A stretch of 64,000 bases of DNA from Phytoamicus setariae (GTDB lineage: Bacteria > Pseudomonadota > Alphaproteobacteria > Rhizobiales > Rhizobiaceae): positions 1 to 64,000 of the forward strand of contig NZ_JAEQNC010000014.1 of the NCBI RefSeq assembly GCF_016722925.1, given 5' to 3'. The position numbers and the translations under genes are program-made. This document shows positions 8,305-16,780 of the stretch, one piece after another; position 1 is the first letter of the stretch, and every line of letters starts with the position of its first letter. The notes below the pieces were generated by a model. The model had not been told where the DNA came from and ran no database searches. It saw only the letters and a list, made by a program, of their open reading frames with translations.

Positions 8305-8946
8305 ATGGCGATACCCAGGGCAGCACGGACACAGCGGCGAACCCGCATCCAGGAAGAGAAGGAAGAGAAGATTCTCGAGGCTGCCCTCGATGTGTTTTCC
8401 ATGCATGGTTTCCGGGGGGCGACCATAGACCAGATCGCCGAAGTTGCCGGCATGTCCAAGCCGAACCTGCTCTATTATTTCCGGACAAAGGAGGCAATGC
8501 ACCGGGCGCTGATCGAGCGCGTGCTGGATACCTGGCTCGATCCGCTGAGGGAATTCGACGCTGAGGGCAACCCGGAAACGGAGATACGCTCCTACATCCG
8601 GCGCAAGCTGGAAATGGCACGCGACTTTCCCCGCGAAAGCCGGCTGTTTGCCAATGAAGTGCTGCGCGGCGCCCCGTTGATTGAAGGCGATCTCAAGGGG
8701 CCGCTAAAGCAACTCGTCGACGAGAAGGCCGAAGTCATCCGCGCCTGGGCCAAGGCCGGCAAGATTGCCAAATGCGATCCGTACCACCTGATCTTTTCGA
8801 TCTGGTCGACCACCCAGCATTATGCCGACTTCGATGTGCAGGTCCGCGCGGTGCTGGGGCAGGAGAATGCAGGTGACGGGCGTTTCGAGGATGCCGCTCG
8901 CTATCTCGAACAGTTGTTTATCGGCGGACTTGCCATCTCCAAATGA
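8305..8946 (+). CDS. TetR-family regulator, RutR-like
   Basis: Transcription factor of 213 aa. An N-terminal TetR helix-turn-helix (about residues 18-62, with GATIDQIAEVAGMSKPNLLY) is followed by a C-terminal domain like that of RutR/YcdC (RDFPRESRLFANEVLRGAP). RutR of E. coli senses uracil and thymine. I placed the start at ATG 8305, though the ribosome site (GGGAG, about 12 bases away) is weak. It is divergent from hydC and a RutR-type palindrome lies between them, so it likely controls that operon and probably preTA. Confidence 0.9.
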   Translation: MAIPRAARTQRRTRIQEEKEEKILEAALDVFSMHGFRGATIDQIAEVAGMSKPNLLYYFRTKEAMHRALIERVLDTWLDPLREFDAEGNPETEIRSYIRRKLEMARDFPRESRLFANEVLRGAPLIEGDLKGPLKQLVDEKAEVIRAWAKAGKIAKCDPYHLIFSIWSTTQHYADFDVQVRAVLGQENAGDGRFEDAARYLEQLFIGGLAISK

Positions 8947-8949
8947 ATG

Positions 8950-8972
8950 GAGGCGGATCGACGATCCGCCTC
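8950..8972 (+). terminator. hairpin after the TetR gene
   Basis: A perfect 10-bp stem, GAGGCGGATC and GATCCGCCTC with a 3-base loop, begins four bases after the regulator's stop codon. There is no T-tract, so termination may be weak or Rho-assisted. Confidence 0.45.
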
Positions 8973-9001
8973 AGCGAATTGGCATGTCGAAAACCCTCGT
9001 G

Positions 9002-9078
9002 CGTCATGGTCGGGCTTGACCCGACCATCCATAATCCCTTGATGGGTATGGATCCTCGGCTCAAGGCCGAGGATGACG
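9002..9078. repeat. rhizobial palindromic intergenic repeat
   Basis: The element is bounded by CGTCAT and ATGACG and contains two hairpins, GGTCGGGCTTGACCCGACC and a second built on ATCCTCGG/CCGAGGAT. This double stem-loop design is a common dispersed repeat in rhizobial intergenic regions. It lies between the TetR and chemoreceptor genes. Confidence 0.65.
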
Positions 9079-9158
9079 CCGAATGTGTTGCAAGGTTTGT
9101 TAACAAGCTGAGACGGTTAGATGATCCGCCCCAGCAGTTGGAAACCCGGAGGCTGCGC

Positions 9159-11459
9159 TCAGAACTCTTCCCAGTTGTCGTGCGCAATTGCTGCCGATGA
9201 AGCGCCGGATGCAACAGCCAGGCGTGGTCTTGCCGTCGGACGCGCGGACGCGACTGGTGTGCTGCGCACGGCGGCGGTTGGTTGGCTGGCGGACCGCATC
9301 TGGCGCGACGTTTCCTTGAGCATGGCGATCTGGTTGCCCAGGCGGAAATTGCCGATCAGGCTGTGCAGCTGGGTGCTTTCCTCGGCCAGCGAGATGCCTG
9401 CGGCGTTCATTTCCTCGACCATCGCCGCGTTCTGCTGTGTGGCCTGGTCCATGTGGTTGACCGCGGTGTTGACCTCGGCAAGCCCGACGGATTGCTCCTG
9501 GGCTGCGGTGGCAATGGCATCCATGTGCTCATTGATGGTCTGAACCAGGGCCTCGATGGCGGTGAGGCCTTCGCCTGTACCGTTGACCAGCTTGACACCT
9601 TCTCCCACTGCCGCTGCCGAATTCGAGATCAGCGATTTGATTTCCTTGGCGGCATTGGCGGAGCGTTGCGCCAGTTCGCGCACTTCCTGAGCGACGACCG
9701 CAAAGCCCTTGCCCGCATCGCCGGCACGCGCTGCCTCGACGCCCGCGTTGAGGGCGAGAAGGTTGGTCTGGAACGCGATTTCGTCGATCACGCCGATGAT
9801 CTGGCCAATCTGGCGGGACGATTGTTCGATTTTTTCCATTGCCGAGACTGCATCACGGACGATGGTGCCGGATTGATCGGCCGTCGAACGTGCCGTTTGC
9901 GCGACCTGACGGGCTTCGCCGGTGCGCTTGGTGGTGGCAACGACATTGGAGGTGATCTGCTCGAGTGCAGCAGCCGTTTCTTCAAGCGCCGCGGCCTGCT
10001 GCTCGGTGCGCTTGGCAAGGTCGGAGGAGGCGTTGGAGATTTCCGCGCTGCCGGAATTGACCGACGATGCCGAACGGCCAACGGCGGTCAGGGCGTCGCG
10101 CAACTGCTGGACGGAGGCGTTGAAATCCATCCTGAGCGGCTCGAACTGCTCGGCGAAGCGCTCGGTGATCTCGCAGACCATATCGCCAGCGGCAAGCTGA
10201 CGGAGGCCCGAGGCGAGGGCGCCAGTCGCCTGTGTCAGGCGCTCCTCGGCTTCTGCTTCGGCGCGGCGTTGCATCTCCACGCGGTCACGTTCGGCCTGTT
10301 TGCGGCTTCGCTCAGCCTGATGTTCGAGGTTGCGGTTCTGGATTGCCGCGTCGCGGAACACGCCGACCGAGCGCGCCATGCCACCGATCTCGTCCTTGCG
10401 GCCGGTGTATGGAATGGGCTGGTCGGTTTCACCGCCAGCCAGAGAGGTCATCCGGTCACCGATCGAACGAATGAACTGCGACAGCGTATGGGCAACATAG
10501 GTGCTGAGCGCGATGGACGCGACGACAACAGCGGCAAGGATGGACAGCAGTGTCACGAGGTGCGCAAATGCTGCGGTCAGCGATGCATCCATGGTGGCTG
10601 CGATCCGGTCGCCGGTTTCGTTGAGCAGGCCTGCCACCAGCGTGCGCCGTGCAATATTGGCCGCAACCCACTTTTCAAGTTCGCCAGCCGGGGCCGCATA
10701 CGTGTCGTTCTTGGCGAAATCGGCACGGAAGCGCTGGATCATCTTGCCTTCTGGTGTTTCCCAGAAGGCGTCGTACCGGGCAAGGATGTCTTGCGACGCG
10801 GATTCGCGGAACGGGTGCTCGAATGCATTCGCCATCAGGCTGCCGCTCAGGAACATCGTATAGCCGGATTGGTTCAACTGTCCGGACTGGATGTATTCCA
10901 CGCCCACCCGGTTGAACACCTGAAAACCGTCGTTGACCTGCATGAATGCGTAGTAGCCGGCAGTGGAGCGCGAGAGCGTGCGGTCCTCGGTCATGACGCC
11001 GACGCGCCGCGTAACCTCGGAGCTCGCGCTGGAAATCGGCAGCAGGATCTCCAGGGCCAGGAGCGGCTTTGCCACGCCGGCATCGACAGCACTACGGTAC
11101 TCCGGCAGTCGGGTGAACTTGGCTTGCAGATTTTCAATCGCCGCATCAAGACCAGTGTCGAGTATGCCGCTCGCCCTGGTCGCTTCATAGGCAGCAAGAA
11201 TGTCGGCATGGCGTGCGTTCACTTCCTTGCGCCTGGCGATCAGTTCTTCGCCCTTGGCTGCACCTTCGACCGGCATGAGGAGGATAAGTTCGCCGGCGCT
11301 GTGGACGATTTCCTGAAGTGCTGCGGCACCCTGTAATGTCGAGTATTCCTTGTAGGCGCTCCAGCTCAGCATGCCGCCGAGAGCGACAATGGCGAGCATC
11401 GGAACGATCGCAAGTATGGCGACCATCTTCCGAAAGGACAGATTGGATAGTATTTTCAT
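9159..11459 (-). CDS. methyl-accepting chemotaxis protein with nitrate-sensing-like (NIT) domain
   Basis: Chemoreceptor of 766 aa. A membrane helix at about residues 12-32 is followed by a ~270-residue periplasmic helical region resembling the NIT domain, a second helix at about 302-325, a HAMP domain with a long linker, and the cytoplasmic signalling domain with tip sequence [20 protein letters not shown]. The protein ends in NWEEF, matching the xWxxF pentapeptide that tethers CheR methyltransferase (and CheB) to receptors, so it is probably a high-abundance, adaptation-competent receptor. The ligand is unknown; NIT-type domains can bind nitrate or nitrite. Monocistronic. Confidence 0.93.
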   Translation of the reverse strand: MKILSNLSFRKMVAILAIVPMLAIVALGGMLSWSAYKEYSTLQGAAALQEIVHSAGELILLMPVEGAAKGEELIARRKEVNARHADILAAYEATRASGILDTGLDAAIENLQAKFTRLPEYRSAVDAGVAKPLLALEILLPISSASSEVTRRVGVMTEDRTLSRSTAGYYAFMQVNDGFQVFNRVGVEYIQSGQLNQSGYTMFLSGSLMANAFEHPFRESASQDILARYDAFWETPEGKMIQRFRADFAKNDTYAAPAGELEKWVAANIARRTLVAGLLNETGDRIAATMDASLTAAFAHLVTLLSILAAVVVASIALSTYVAHTLSQFIRSIGDRMTSLAGGETDQPIPYTGRKDEIGGMARSVGVFRDAAIQNRNLEHQAERSRKQAERDRVEMQRRAEAEAEERLTQATGALASGLRQLAAGDMVCEITERFAEQFEPLRMDFNASVQQLRDALTAVGRSASSVNSGSAEISNASSDLAKRTEQQAAALEETAAALEQITSNVVATTKRTGEARQVAQTARSTADQSGTIVRDAVSAMEKIEQSSRQIGQIIGVIDEIAFQTNLLALNAGVEAARAGDAGKGFAVVAQEVRELAQRSANAAKEIKSLISNSAAAVGEGVKLVNGTGEGLTAIEALVQTINEHMDAIATAAQEQSVGLAEVNTAVNHMDQATQQNAAMVEEMNAAGISLAEESTQLHSLIGNFRLGNQIAMLKETSRQMRSASQPTAAVRSTPVASARPTARPRLAVASGASSAAIAHDNWEEF

Positions 11460-11540
11460 GAATGCAACTTACCTGTGCGGCGTATTCTGAGCTTAGGATC
11501 ATTTTTGCTGATTGCGGCTCGAATTCAGTTTCATCGCCGC

Positions 11541-11557
11541 TCGAGTATCATACTCGA
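11541..11557. promoter_or_regulatory. palindrome upstream of the chemoreceptor gene
   Basis: TCGAGTAT-C-ATACTCGA is a perfect inverted repeat with 8-bp arms, 82 bases upstream of the receptor start codon. It could be an operator or a hairpin. No matching regulator is recognisable. Confidence 0.35.
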
Positions 11558-11710
11558 AGCATCGAAGACGGGCGCCTTCGCTGCGCCGGTGGTATCGGGA
11601 GATCCACCTGCGACTTCCTTGTCTTCAATTCCGCTAAATAAGTTATGATCGTATTAAATCCCGCCATGCCGCGTGTGGCGAGATATCGGGGGGCATGTGT
11701 TCTTATGTTG

Positions 11711-12697
11711 TTAATCAGGCAATGCTGCCATGATGGCGAGCCCGAGTGCGGTGACGCAGGCGCCGGCAAGCACCGTCAAACTGACCCACCCGTGGCCTAG
11801 CACGCCTTCCAGTAGGATGATGAAGCATGGCGTCAGATAGCCATAGGCCAGCACTTTGGACGCTGGCAGCCGCAACGAGGCAAACTGTAGCAGCAGCAGG
11901 GTTATGATCGTCGTGACAATGGCCAGATAGGCAATCGCTGCCCAGGCAGAGACCGGCAGGGTGGAAATGCCGGCATGCACGAGCGAGGGCAGCCCGGGCA
12001 GAAGAAGCCAGATGCAGGTCGCGGCCACCGTCCAGAAGCTGAATGCAAAAGGATTTTCGCCGCGATTGAGCTTTCGCAGCAGCGGCGCATAGGCGGCGTG
12101 ACATACGACCCCGATGAAGAAGATCAGTTCGCCCCTGCCGACGTCGAAGGCGAGGATCGCGTCGACATTGCCCCGAAAGATAACCCACACAGCACCGACA
12201 GCTGCAATGACGAGGCTGAGAAGCACGGTGGCGCGCGTCGTCTGCCGCATGGCAAGATAGGCAAAGCCGGCACTGAGCAACGGCATCAGGGTAAACACAG
12301 CCCCGGTTGATACCGGATCAGTGAACTCGAGCGCCTTGAACATGGTGAACATGTAGATGGCCATCAGGCCTCCCAGAAGCACGAAGCGCCACGGCGCCTG
12401 GGGCAGCTGCAAGGGCACTTTGAGGACCAGCGAGCCGAACAGGCCCATTGCGATGACGCTTGCGATGTAGCGTAGCGCATTGATGGTTTCGGCGGATGCC
12501 GCCGCCGTTGCCAGCTTGCCGAAAGAAAACGAGCCGGCGATCAGGAAGGCAAACAGGAGCATCGCCAGATGTGCTCTCAACTTCTCGTGGCCGGTTGCAT
12601 ACTGATGGTGGCTTGGTTTGGAACTGCTTGCTTGCTGCTTCAAGGACGGCCTGCTTTTCAACTCATCGGGTGTGCTGTCGTGTGCCAGCCGATACAT
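11711..12697 (-). CDS. EamA/DMT-family transporter
   Basis: Inner-membrane protein of up to 328 aa with about ten predicted helices in two EamA repeats (RhaT/YdcZ-like drug/metabolite transporter superfamily). A polar ~45-residue N-terminal segment precedes the first helix (LAMLLFAFLIAGSFSFGKLA), and no ribosome site supports the first ATG at 12697, so the true start may be the ATG near 12562. Substrate unknown; such proteins usually export amino acids or other metabolites. Confidence 0.85.
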   Translation of the reverse strand: MYRLAHDSTPDELKSRPSLKQQASSSKPSHHQYATGHEKLRAHLAMLLFAFLIAGSFSFGKLATAAASAETINALRYIASVIAMGLFGSLVLKVPLQLPQAPWRFVLLGGLMAIYMFTMFKALEFTDPVSTGAVFTLMPLLSAGFAYLAMRQTTRATVLLSLVIAAVGAVWVIFRGNVDAILAFDVGRGELIFFIGVVCHAAYAPLLRKLNRGENPFAFSFWTVAATCIWLLLPGLPSLVHAGISTLPVSAWAAIAYLAIVTTIITLLLLQFASLRLPASKVLAYGYLTPCFIILLEGVLGHGWVSLTVLAGACVTALGLAIMAALPD

Positions 12698-12847
12698 AAA
12701 CGAATAGCGGCTTCTAGCACGGCATAAGGTGTTGTGCAGCCTGCAAGGCTCGGCAATCTACATTGTTCCTTTTCAGAATCATTACTTTAGAATATAATTA
12801 CAATCAGTTTCCGGGTCGCCGGGAACATCTTTGACTTGGAGGACAGC

Positions 12848-13147
12848 ATGGACATTTCTGCACTCATCGCTGAACTCATCGGCGGTATCGTAGGGGGAAC
12901 CGCAGGTGGAAAAATCATCAAGGATTCGGATCTCGGCAGCATAGGTAACCTGATCACCGGCGCAATCGGCGGTTTGGGTGGGGGTACTATCCTTAGCTCA
13001 ATCCTGGGGCAGGCTGCGGCAACCACCGCGACTGCAGGATCGATGGACATCGGCGCCCTTGTCAGCCAACTCGTCGGTGGCGGCGTTGGCGGACTGGTTC
13101 TTCAGGTGATCGTCGGCCTGATCAAGAACAAGATGATGGCTAGGTAA
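12848..13147 (+). CDS. small glycine-rich protein with internal duplication
   Basis: Protein of 99 aa, very rich in Gly, Ile and Leu. The two halves are related: MDISALIAELIGGIVGGTAG at residue 1 and MDIGALVSQLVGGGVGGLVL near residue 63. The alternation of Gly and hydrophobic residues suggests membrane insertion or self-assembly, like glycine-zipper proteins. ATG at 12848 has GGAGG five bases upstream; the TTG at 12836 lies upstream of that site. Similar small proteins occur in other rhizobia as far as I recall, without known function. Confidence 0.8.
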   Translation: MDISALIAELIGGIVGGTAGGKIIKDSDLGSIGNLITGAIGGLGGGTILSSILGQAAATTATAGSMDIGALVSQLVGGGVGGLVLQVIVGLIKNKMMAR

Positions 13148-13167
13148 GGCTCTTGCCGAATGAATTC

Positions 13168-13195
13168 GCCGTGCCGCCGAATATAGCGGCACGGC
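13168..13195. terminator. hairpin between convergent genes
   Basis: A perfect 10-bp stem (GCCGTGCCGC and GCGGCACGGC) with an 8-base loop lies between the ends of the glycine-rich gene and the SMR gene, placed to terminate transcription from both sides. There is no long T-tract. Confidence 0.55.
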
Positions 13196-13525
13196 TTAAT
13201 GGGTGACGGACTTCGATAGAAGATTGATGATCAACACGCCGGCGACGATCATGGCAAGGCCGATGATCGCTGCGAGATCCAGCTTCTGGCCAAAAAGCAG
13301 CCAGCCCGCCATGGCGACCAGAACGATACCTGCGCCCGACCACACCGCATAGACGATGCCGACAGGCATCGTCCGCGTGACCAGCGACAACAGAAAAAAG
13401 GCGACGGTGTATCCGGCTACCGACAGTAGGCTCGGCCAGAGGTTGGTAAAGCCGTCTGTCTTGGCAAGCGCCGATGTTGCGATGACTTCTGCGACGATTG
13501 CCGCTGCGAGATACAGGTAAATCAT
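13196..13525 (-). CDS. small multidrug resistance (SMR/EmrE) family transporter
   Basis: Four-helix membrane protein of 109 aa, the standard SMR length. The conserved membrane Glu is present in AAAIVAEVIATSALAKTDGF, followed by the GIVYAVWSGAGIV motif of helix 3. SMR proteins work as dimers exchanging protons for cationic drugs, polyamines or guanidinium. ATG at 13525 is chosen because the family begins there; the open frame extends 54 codons further without family likeness. Confidence 0.88.
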   Translation of the reverse strand: MIYLYLAAAIVAEVIATSALAKTDGFTNLWPSLLSVAGYTVAFFLLSLVTRTMPVGIVYAVWSGAGIVLVAMAGWLLFGQKLDLAAIIGLAMIVAGVLIINLLSKSVTH

Positions 13526-13691
13526 GAAAGCCTCATACCGTCCCGCTCGGTAGGGCGCTAGTCTCCGATCGGCAAATTGTTTCGCGGGTTCGTTCTGCCA
13601 GCAAAAACATGCCTTTCGGACAGGGAATTGTGATCTTGCGCGACATGGCCATCGCCCGCTATGCGTTGTGGCCCCGGAGGACACCACGCAG

Positions 13692-14459
13692 ATGAGACTG
13701 AAAGTACGGATAGCAGCGCTCTATGAAGGCAAATCCGCGCTGGCCCATCGCTTCCGTTACATGCTCTTGTGCATCGATGTCCTGTCGGTGCTGTTTCTCG
13801 TCGTGAGCACCTTCTTTCTCGATCAGGTCTGGGTGAAATGGGTCGATGTCGCGTTCGGCATCTATATGGCTCTCGATTATCTGGCGCGGTTCTGGATCGC
13901 CGGGCGAAAGACCTCGTTCGTCATTCATCCCCTCAACATCACCGATCTCGTCGCCACTATTTCGTTCCTGGCGCCTCTGATGGGGGGAGGTTTCTCGTTC
14001 CTGCGCAGCCTTCGCATCCTGCGCCTGCTCCGCTCGCCCAGGGTGCAGGCCAAGCTCGGTCAGGACTTTCCAGCCTTCCGGCAGCACCAGGACATCGTGC
14101 TGAGCGCTGCCAATCTCGTCATATTCCTATTCGTGATGACCGAACTGGTGTTCGTCACGCAGGTGGGCATCAATCCGCATGTCAATAACTTCCTTGATGC
14201 GATGTACTTCACTGTGACGACGCTGACCACGACCGGGTTCGGCGATATCACCTTGATAGGCGAACTCGGCAGATTGCTGTCCATCCTCATCATGGTGTTC
14301 GGGGTGTCGCTGTTTCTGAGGCTAATCCAGACGATGTTCAGGCCTTCGAAAGTTCGTTACACGTGCCAGCAATGCGGCCTGTTCCTGCACGAAGCAGATG
14401 CTGTTCACTGCAAGCACTGCGGTGCGGTTCTGAACATTCCCTCGGACGGGAGCGTGTAG
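13692..14459 (+). CDS. voltage-gated K+ channel-like protein with C-terminal zinc ribbon
   Basis: Protein of 255 aa, ion_trans/Ion_trans_2 family. Four helices of voltage-sensor type come first, with an Arg-rich S4-like segment (RSLRILRLLRSPR, about residues 112-124), then a pore helix and K+ filter (TVTTLTTTGFGD) and the last helix. The C-terminal ~40 residues form a putative zinc ribbon with two CxxC pairs (CQQCGLF and CKHCGAV). The ATG at 13692 has GGAGG 11 bases upstream; a GTG at 13668 is the alternative. Expected in the inner membrane, possibly gated by voltage or by metal/redox state through the ribbon. Confidence 0.85.
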   Translation: MRLKVRIAALYEGKSALAHRFRYMLLCIDVLSVLFLVVSTFFLDQVWVKWVDVAFGIYMALDYLARFWIAGRKTSFVIHPLNITDLVATISFLAPLMGGGFSFLRSLRILRLLRSPRVQAKLGQDFPAFRQHQDIVLSAANLVIFLFVMTELVFVTQVGINPHVNNFLDAMYFTVTTLTTTGFGDITLIGELGRLLSILIMVFGVSLFLRLIQTMFRPSKVRYTCQQCGLFLHEADAVHCKHCGAVLNIPSDGSV

Positions 14460-14521
14460 ATCGGGCGGAGCGAAGCTCGTGGCAATCGACTTCAAACGAA
14501 ACTCCAGACATTCCGGACCGC

Positions 14522-15313
14522 ATGCCTGACATCACGTCCCTGACAAGCGCCGTCGAAGCGGCTCTTCCCACGCAATCGATCGGCCTACTGTTCGCTCTGC
14601 TGCTGACGTTGTTCGTAGCGGGCCTGGCGCGCGGATTTTCCGGTTTTGGTGCGGCGTTGATCTTCATTCCGATCGGCAGTGCGCTGGCGGGGCCGGGCGT
14701 CGCAAGTCCGCTGCTGTTGATAATCGACACGGTAGCAGCGGCGACGCTCTTACCGAACGCGGCCGCCAAGGCCGACAAGAAGGATGTTACGGCAATGTCC
14801 TTCGGCGCACTTCTCACAGTTCCGTTGGGCGCGGCGGCGCTGGTCTATGTCGATCCGGTCTCGGTGCGATGGGCCATCTCCATCACAGCCATTTTCTTCC
14901 TGTGTTTTCTGATTTCCGGCTGGCGCTTCAGAGGCCCTCCGTCCGCATTCGCCGCTGTTTTGGTAGGAGCCACGGCCGGCCTGTTCAGCGGCGCAGCGCA
15001 GCTTGGAGGGCCGCCGGTCGTGGCATACTGGCTTGGCGGTCGCGCCAACATCGCCACGGTGCGGGCCAACATCGTTCTCTACTTTGCTGTCTCGTCGCTT
15101 TTTACCATAGTGAGTTACGTCATCGCCCAGTTGATAACCGCGCAGGTCTTGCTGCTGGCACTCGTCAGCGCGCCGTTTTACGCCGCTGGACTTTATCTCG
15201 GGGCCAAATCCTTTGGGCTTGCCAGCGAAAGGACCTTTCGCATGGCATCCTATACTCTGATCGGCATTGCCGCAGTTGCGAGCCTTCCGCTTGCAGACCA
15301 CTTGCTGCGGTGA
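14522..15313 (+). CDS. TauE/SafE family (sulfite exporter-like) membrane protein
   Basis: Membrane protein of 263 aa with about eight helices in two repeats; the motif LARGFSGFGAALIFIP near residue 35 and GLFSGAAQLGGPPVVAYWL are characteristic of TauE/SafE permeases, which export sulfite, sulfoacetate or other small organic anions. ATG 14522 begins at the family start; the longer frame overlaps the K+ channel gene by about 100 bases and is rejected. The gap to the channel stop is 62 bases, so read-through is possible. Confidence 0.85.
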   Translation: MPDITSLTSAVEAALPTQSIGLLFALLLTLFVAGLARGFSGFGAALIFIPIGSALAGPGVASPLLLIIDTVAAATLLPNAAAKADKKDVTAMSFGALLTVPLGAAALVYVDPVSVRWAISITAIFFLCFLISGWRFRGPPSAFAAVLVGATAGLFSGAAQLGGPPVVAYWLGGRANIATVRANIVLYFAVSSLFTIVSYVIAQLITAQVLLLALVSAPFYAAGLYLGAKSFGLASERTFRMASYTLIGIAAVASLPLADHLLR

Positions 15314-15685
15314 CTATTCAGCCGGATCCGGCTGCCAGAGATCGATCCGGTTCCCCTCCGGATCGTAGAGCGTGGCGAACCTGCCATTCGGATAGACTTC
15401 GGGATCGATGGTAACCTCTATACCTGCATTTCGAAGCTGTTCGACCATCCGCTCCAGATCCCGGACGCGGAAATTGATCGCCCAGTTCTTGTCCGGCGAG
15501 CCGAAATAATCCGATTGCTGTTGGAACGGAGCGAAAACCGTGATTCCGGCGGTTTGGCGCCAGACTGGGCCGTCATAGTCCTGGGCTGCCGGATTGATAC
15601 CCAGATGGGTAAAATACCAGTCGCCCAAACCTTGCGGATCGCGAGCTCTGAAGAACAAGCCTCCAATGCCGGTGATTCGTTCCAA
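15314..15685 (-). CDS. VOC (glyoxalase/bleomycin-resistance) family protein
   Basis: Protein of 123 aa with a single vicinal-oxygen-chelate domain (starting ITGIGGLFFRARDPQGLGDW, ending LYDPEGNRIDLWQP with the terminal Glu-type ligand region). I chose TTG at 15685 because GAGGAC precedes it at good spacing and the domain begins there; the longer ATG frame adds 26 residues without likeness. Substrate unknown. It is convergent with the TauE/SafE gene, with stops directly adjoining. Confidence 0.8.
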   Translation of the reverse strand: MERITGIGGLFFRARDPQGLGDWYFTHLGINPAAQDYDGPVWRQTAGITVFAPFQQQSDYFGSPDKNWAINFRVRDLERMVEQLRNAGIEVTIDPEVYPNGRFATLYDPEGNRIDLWQPDPAE

Positions 15686-15757
15686 AGCAAAGTCCTCGCG
15701 CCGTCTATCCCACCAAACTTTGTTGCAACTTGATACCAAGTGTGCACTGCCGCGTTC

Positions 15758-15785
15758 TTGCAAAAGACGCGAACACGACTACATT
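15758..15785 (+). promoter_or_regulatory. candidate sigma-70 promoter for the 24-codon gene
   Basis: TTGCAA (15758-15763) and TACATT (15780-15785) with a 16-bp gap resemble -35 and -10 boxes, 38 bases before a start codon that has a strong ribosome site. The -10 match is only four of six. Confidence 0.4.
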
Positions 15786-15822
15786 AATACCATGTTCAAC
15801 GTAACGAAAGGAAGGTGATCCA

Positions 15823-15897
15823 ATGTCTAATGAGTTTTCGGTACTCGTGTACGGCATGGGAGTTCAGGTGAAGATTGCGAGGCAGCCCTCGCTCTGA
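15823..15897 (+). CDS. 24-residue small protein or leader peptide
   Basis: A 24-codon frame begins MSNEFSVLVYGMGVQ and ends in RQPSL. It has a very good ribosome site (AAGGAAGG, about six bases upstream), a promoter-like sequence before it and a Rho-independent terminator about 55 bases after it, so it looks like a self-contained transcription unit. I do not recognise it. It may be a small protein, a leader peptide controlling the terminator, or the coding part of a regulatory RNA. Confidence 0.5.
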   Translation: MSNEFSVLVYGMGVQVKIARQPSL

Positions 15898-15951
15898 CCA
15901 GCCTTCCTCGGGTCGTTGGAGGCCCACGCCTGCAAGAGGCCAAAATTCATG

Positions 15952-15978
15952 AAGGGTCGCCCACAGGCGGCCCTTTTT
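15952..15978 (+). terminator. Rho-independent terminator after the 24-codon gene
   Basis: AAGGGTCGCC and GGCGGCCCTT form a 10-bp stem (one G·T pair) around a CACA loop, followed directly by T residues. It isolates the small gene from vapBC downstream. Confidence 0.75.
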
Positions 15979-16020
15979 GCTATGCTGAGACAGGCTCAGC
16001 AGCGCGCTTCACATGAATGC

Positions 16021-16055
16021 CATTTTGATGTATATCAAAAATACATATCAAAATG
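16021..16055. promoter_or_regulatory. vapBC operator
   Basis: Nested inverted repeats lie just before vapB: TTTTGAT-GTAT-ATCAAAA (16023-16040), and outer arms CATTTTGAT and ATCAAAATG (16021-16055). Antitoxins of the AbrB/VapB type bind such palindromes to repress their own operon; here it covers the ribosome site region. Confidence 0.65.
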
Positions 16056-16064
16056 GAGTGCGAC

Positions 16065-16307
16065 ATGGATACGGCGAAAGTTTTCTGGACCGGTCGTTCG
16101 CAGGCGGTTCGGTTGCCCAAGGAGTATCGGCTGGCTGTTGATGAAGTCCGGGTGCGAAAACACGGCAATGCCGTGATCTTGGAGCCTATCCCTGACGGTT
16201 GGAGTTGGCTCGACAACATTGTCGGTCTGGTCGATGAGGATTTCATTGCTGGCGTTGAAGAGCAGGAAATTGCATCCGACAAACCCGAACTCGATTTCTT
16301 CAAATGA
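16065..16307 (+). CDS. vapB: VapB-type antitoxin (AbrB fold)
   Basis: Protein of 80 aa. The N-terminal half (TAKVFWTGRSQAVRLPKEYR) is the DNA-binding swapped-hairpin AbrB/SpoVT fold of VapB antitoxins; the acidic C-terminus (SDKPELDFF) is the usual toxin-wrapping tail. ATG 16065 has GGAG six bases upstream. Its stop overlaps the vapC start (ATGA). Confidence 0.9.
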   Translation: MDTAKVFWTGRSQAVRLPKEYRLAVDEVRVRKHGNAVILEPIPDGWSWLDNIVGLVDEDFIAGVEEQEIASDKPELDFFK

Positions 16308-16696
16308 AGTTTCTGCTCGACAGCAATGCGGTTATCGCGATCCTGAAGGGAAATTCCACTTTTCATGCCAGGTTGACACAACACCGTCCGATCAATTTCG
16401 CGATTCCATCTATTGTCATGCACGAACTCTATTGCGGTGCCTACAAATCAGAACGGCGAAAGGAGAATCTGGCGCGTCTCGCTCAGATACAGTTTCCGGT
16501 GCTGGAATTTGATCACGAAGATGCCATCGCGGCGGGAGAAATTCGCGCTGCGCTCACGTCAAGAGGTCAGCCGATTGGCGCCTACGATGTCTTGATTGCC
16601 GGCCAGGCATGTTGCCGGAAATTGACGCTGATCAGTCGCAATGTCCGGGAATTCTCTCGAATAGAAGAGTTGTCGCTCGAGAATTGGGAGGATTGA
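16304..16696 (+). CDS. vapC: VapC-type PIN-domain ribonuclease toxin
   Basis: Protein of 130 aa. PIN-domain acidic residues are present: Asp in FLLDSNAVIAIL, Glu in MHELYCGA, and Asp in GAYDVLIAGQA. VapC toxins cut specific RNAs, often initiator tRNA or 23S rRNA, when the antitoxin is degraded. It overlaps vapB by four bases. All catalytic residues look intact, so the module is probably functional. Confidence 0.9.
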   Translation: MKFLLDSNAVIAILKGNSTFHARLTQHRPINFAIPSIVMHELYCGAYKSERRKENLARLAQIQFPVLEFDHEDAIAAGEIRAALTSRGQPIGAYDVLIAGQACCRKLTLISRNVREFSRIEELSLENWED

Positions 16697-16780
16697 GCCA
16701 GCCCGGCCGGGAGCGTTTCCAGTCCGGCAGCGTGGCCTGCCGCCGTTTGAAATCATCGCTCTGGGAGTTGTCAATTCTTC

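Noticed and set aside
9282-11336. A 684-codon open frame on the + strand opposite the chemoreceptor gene.
   Set aside because: It mirrors a GC-rich real gene. Its translation has no family features, whereas the minus strand gives a complete MCP.
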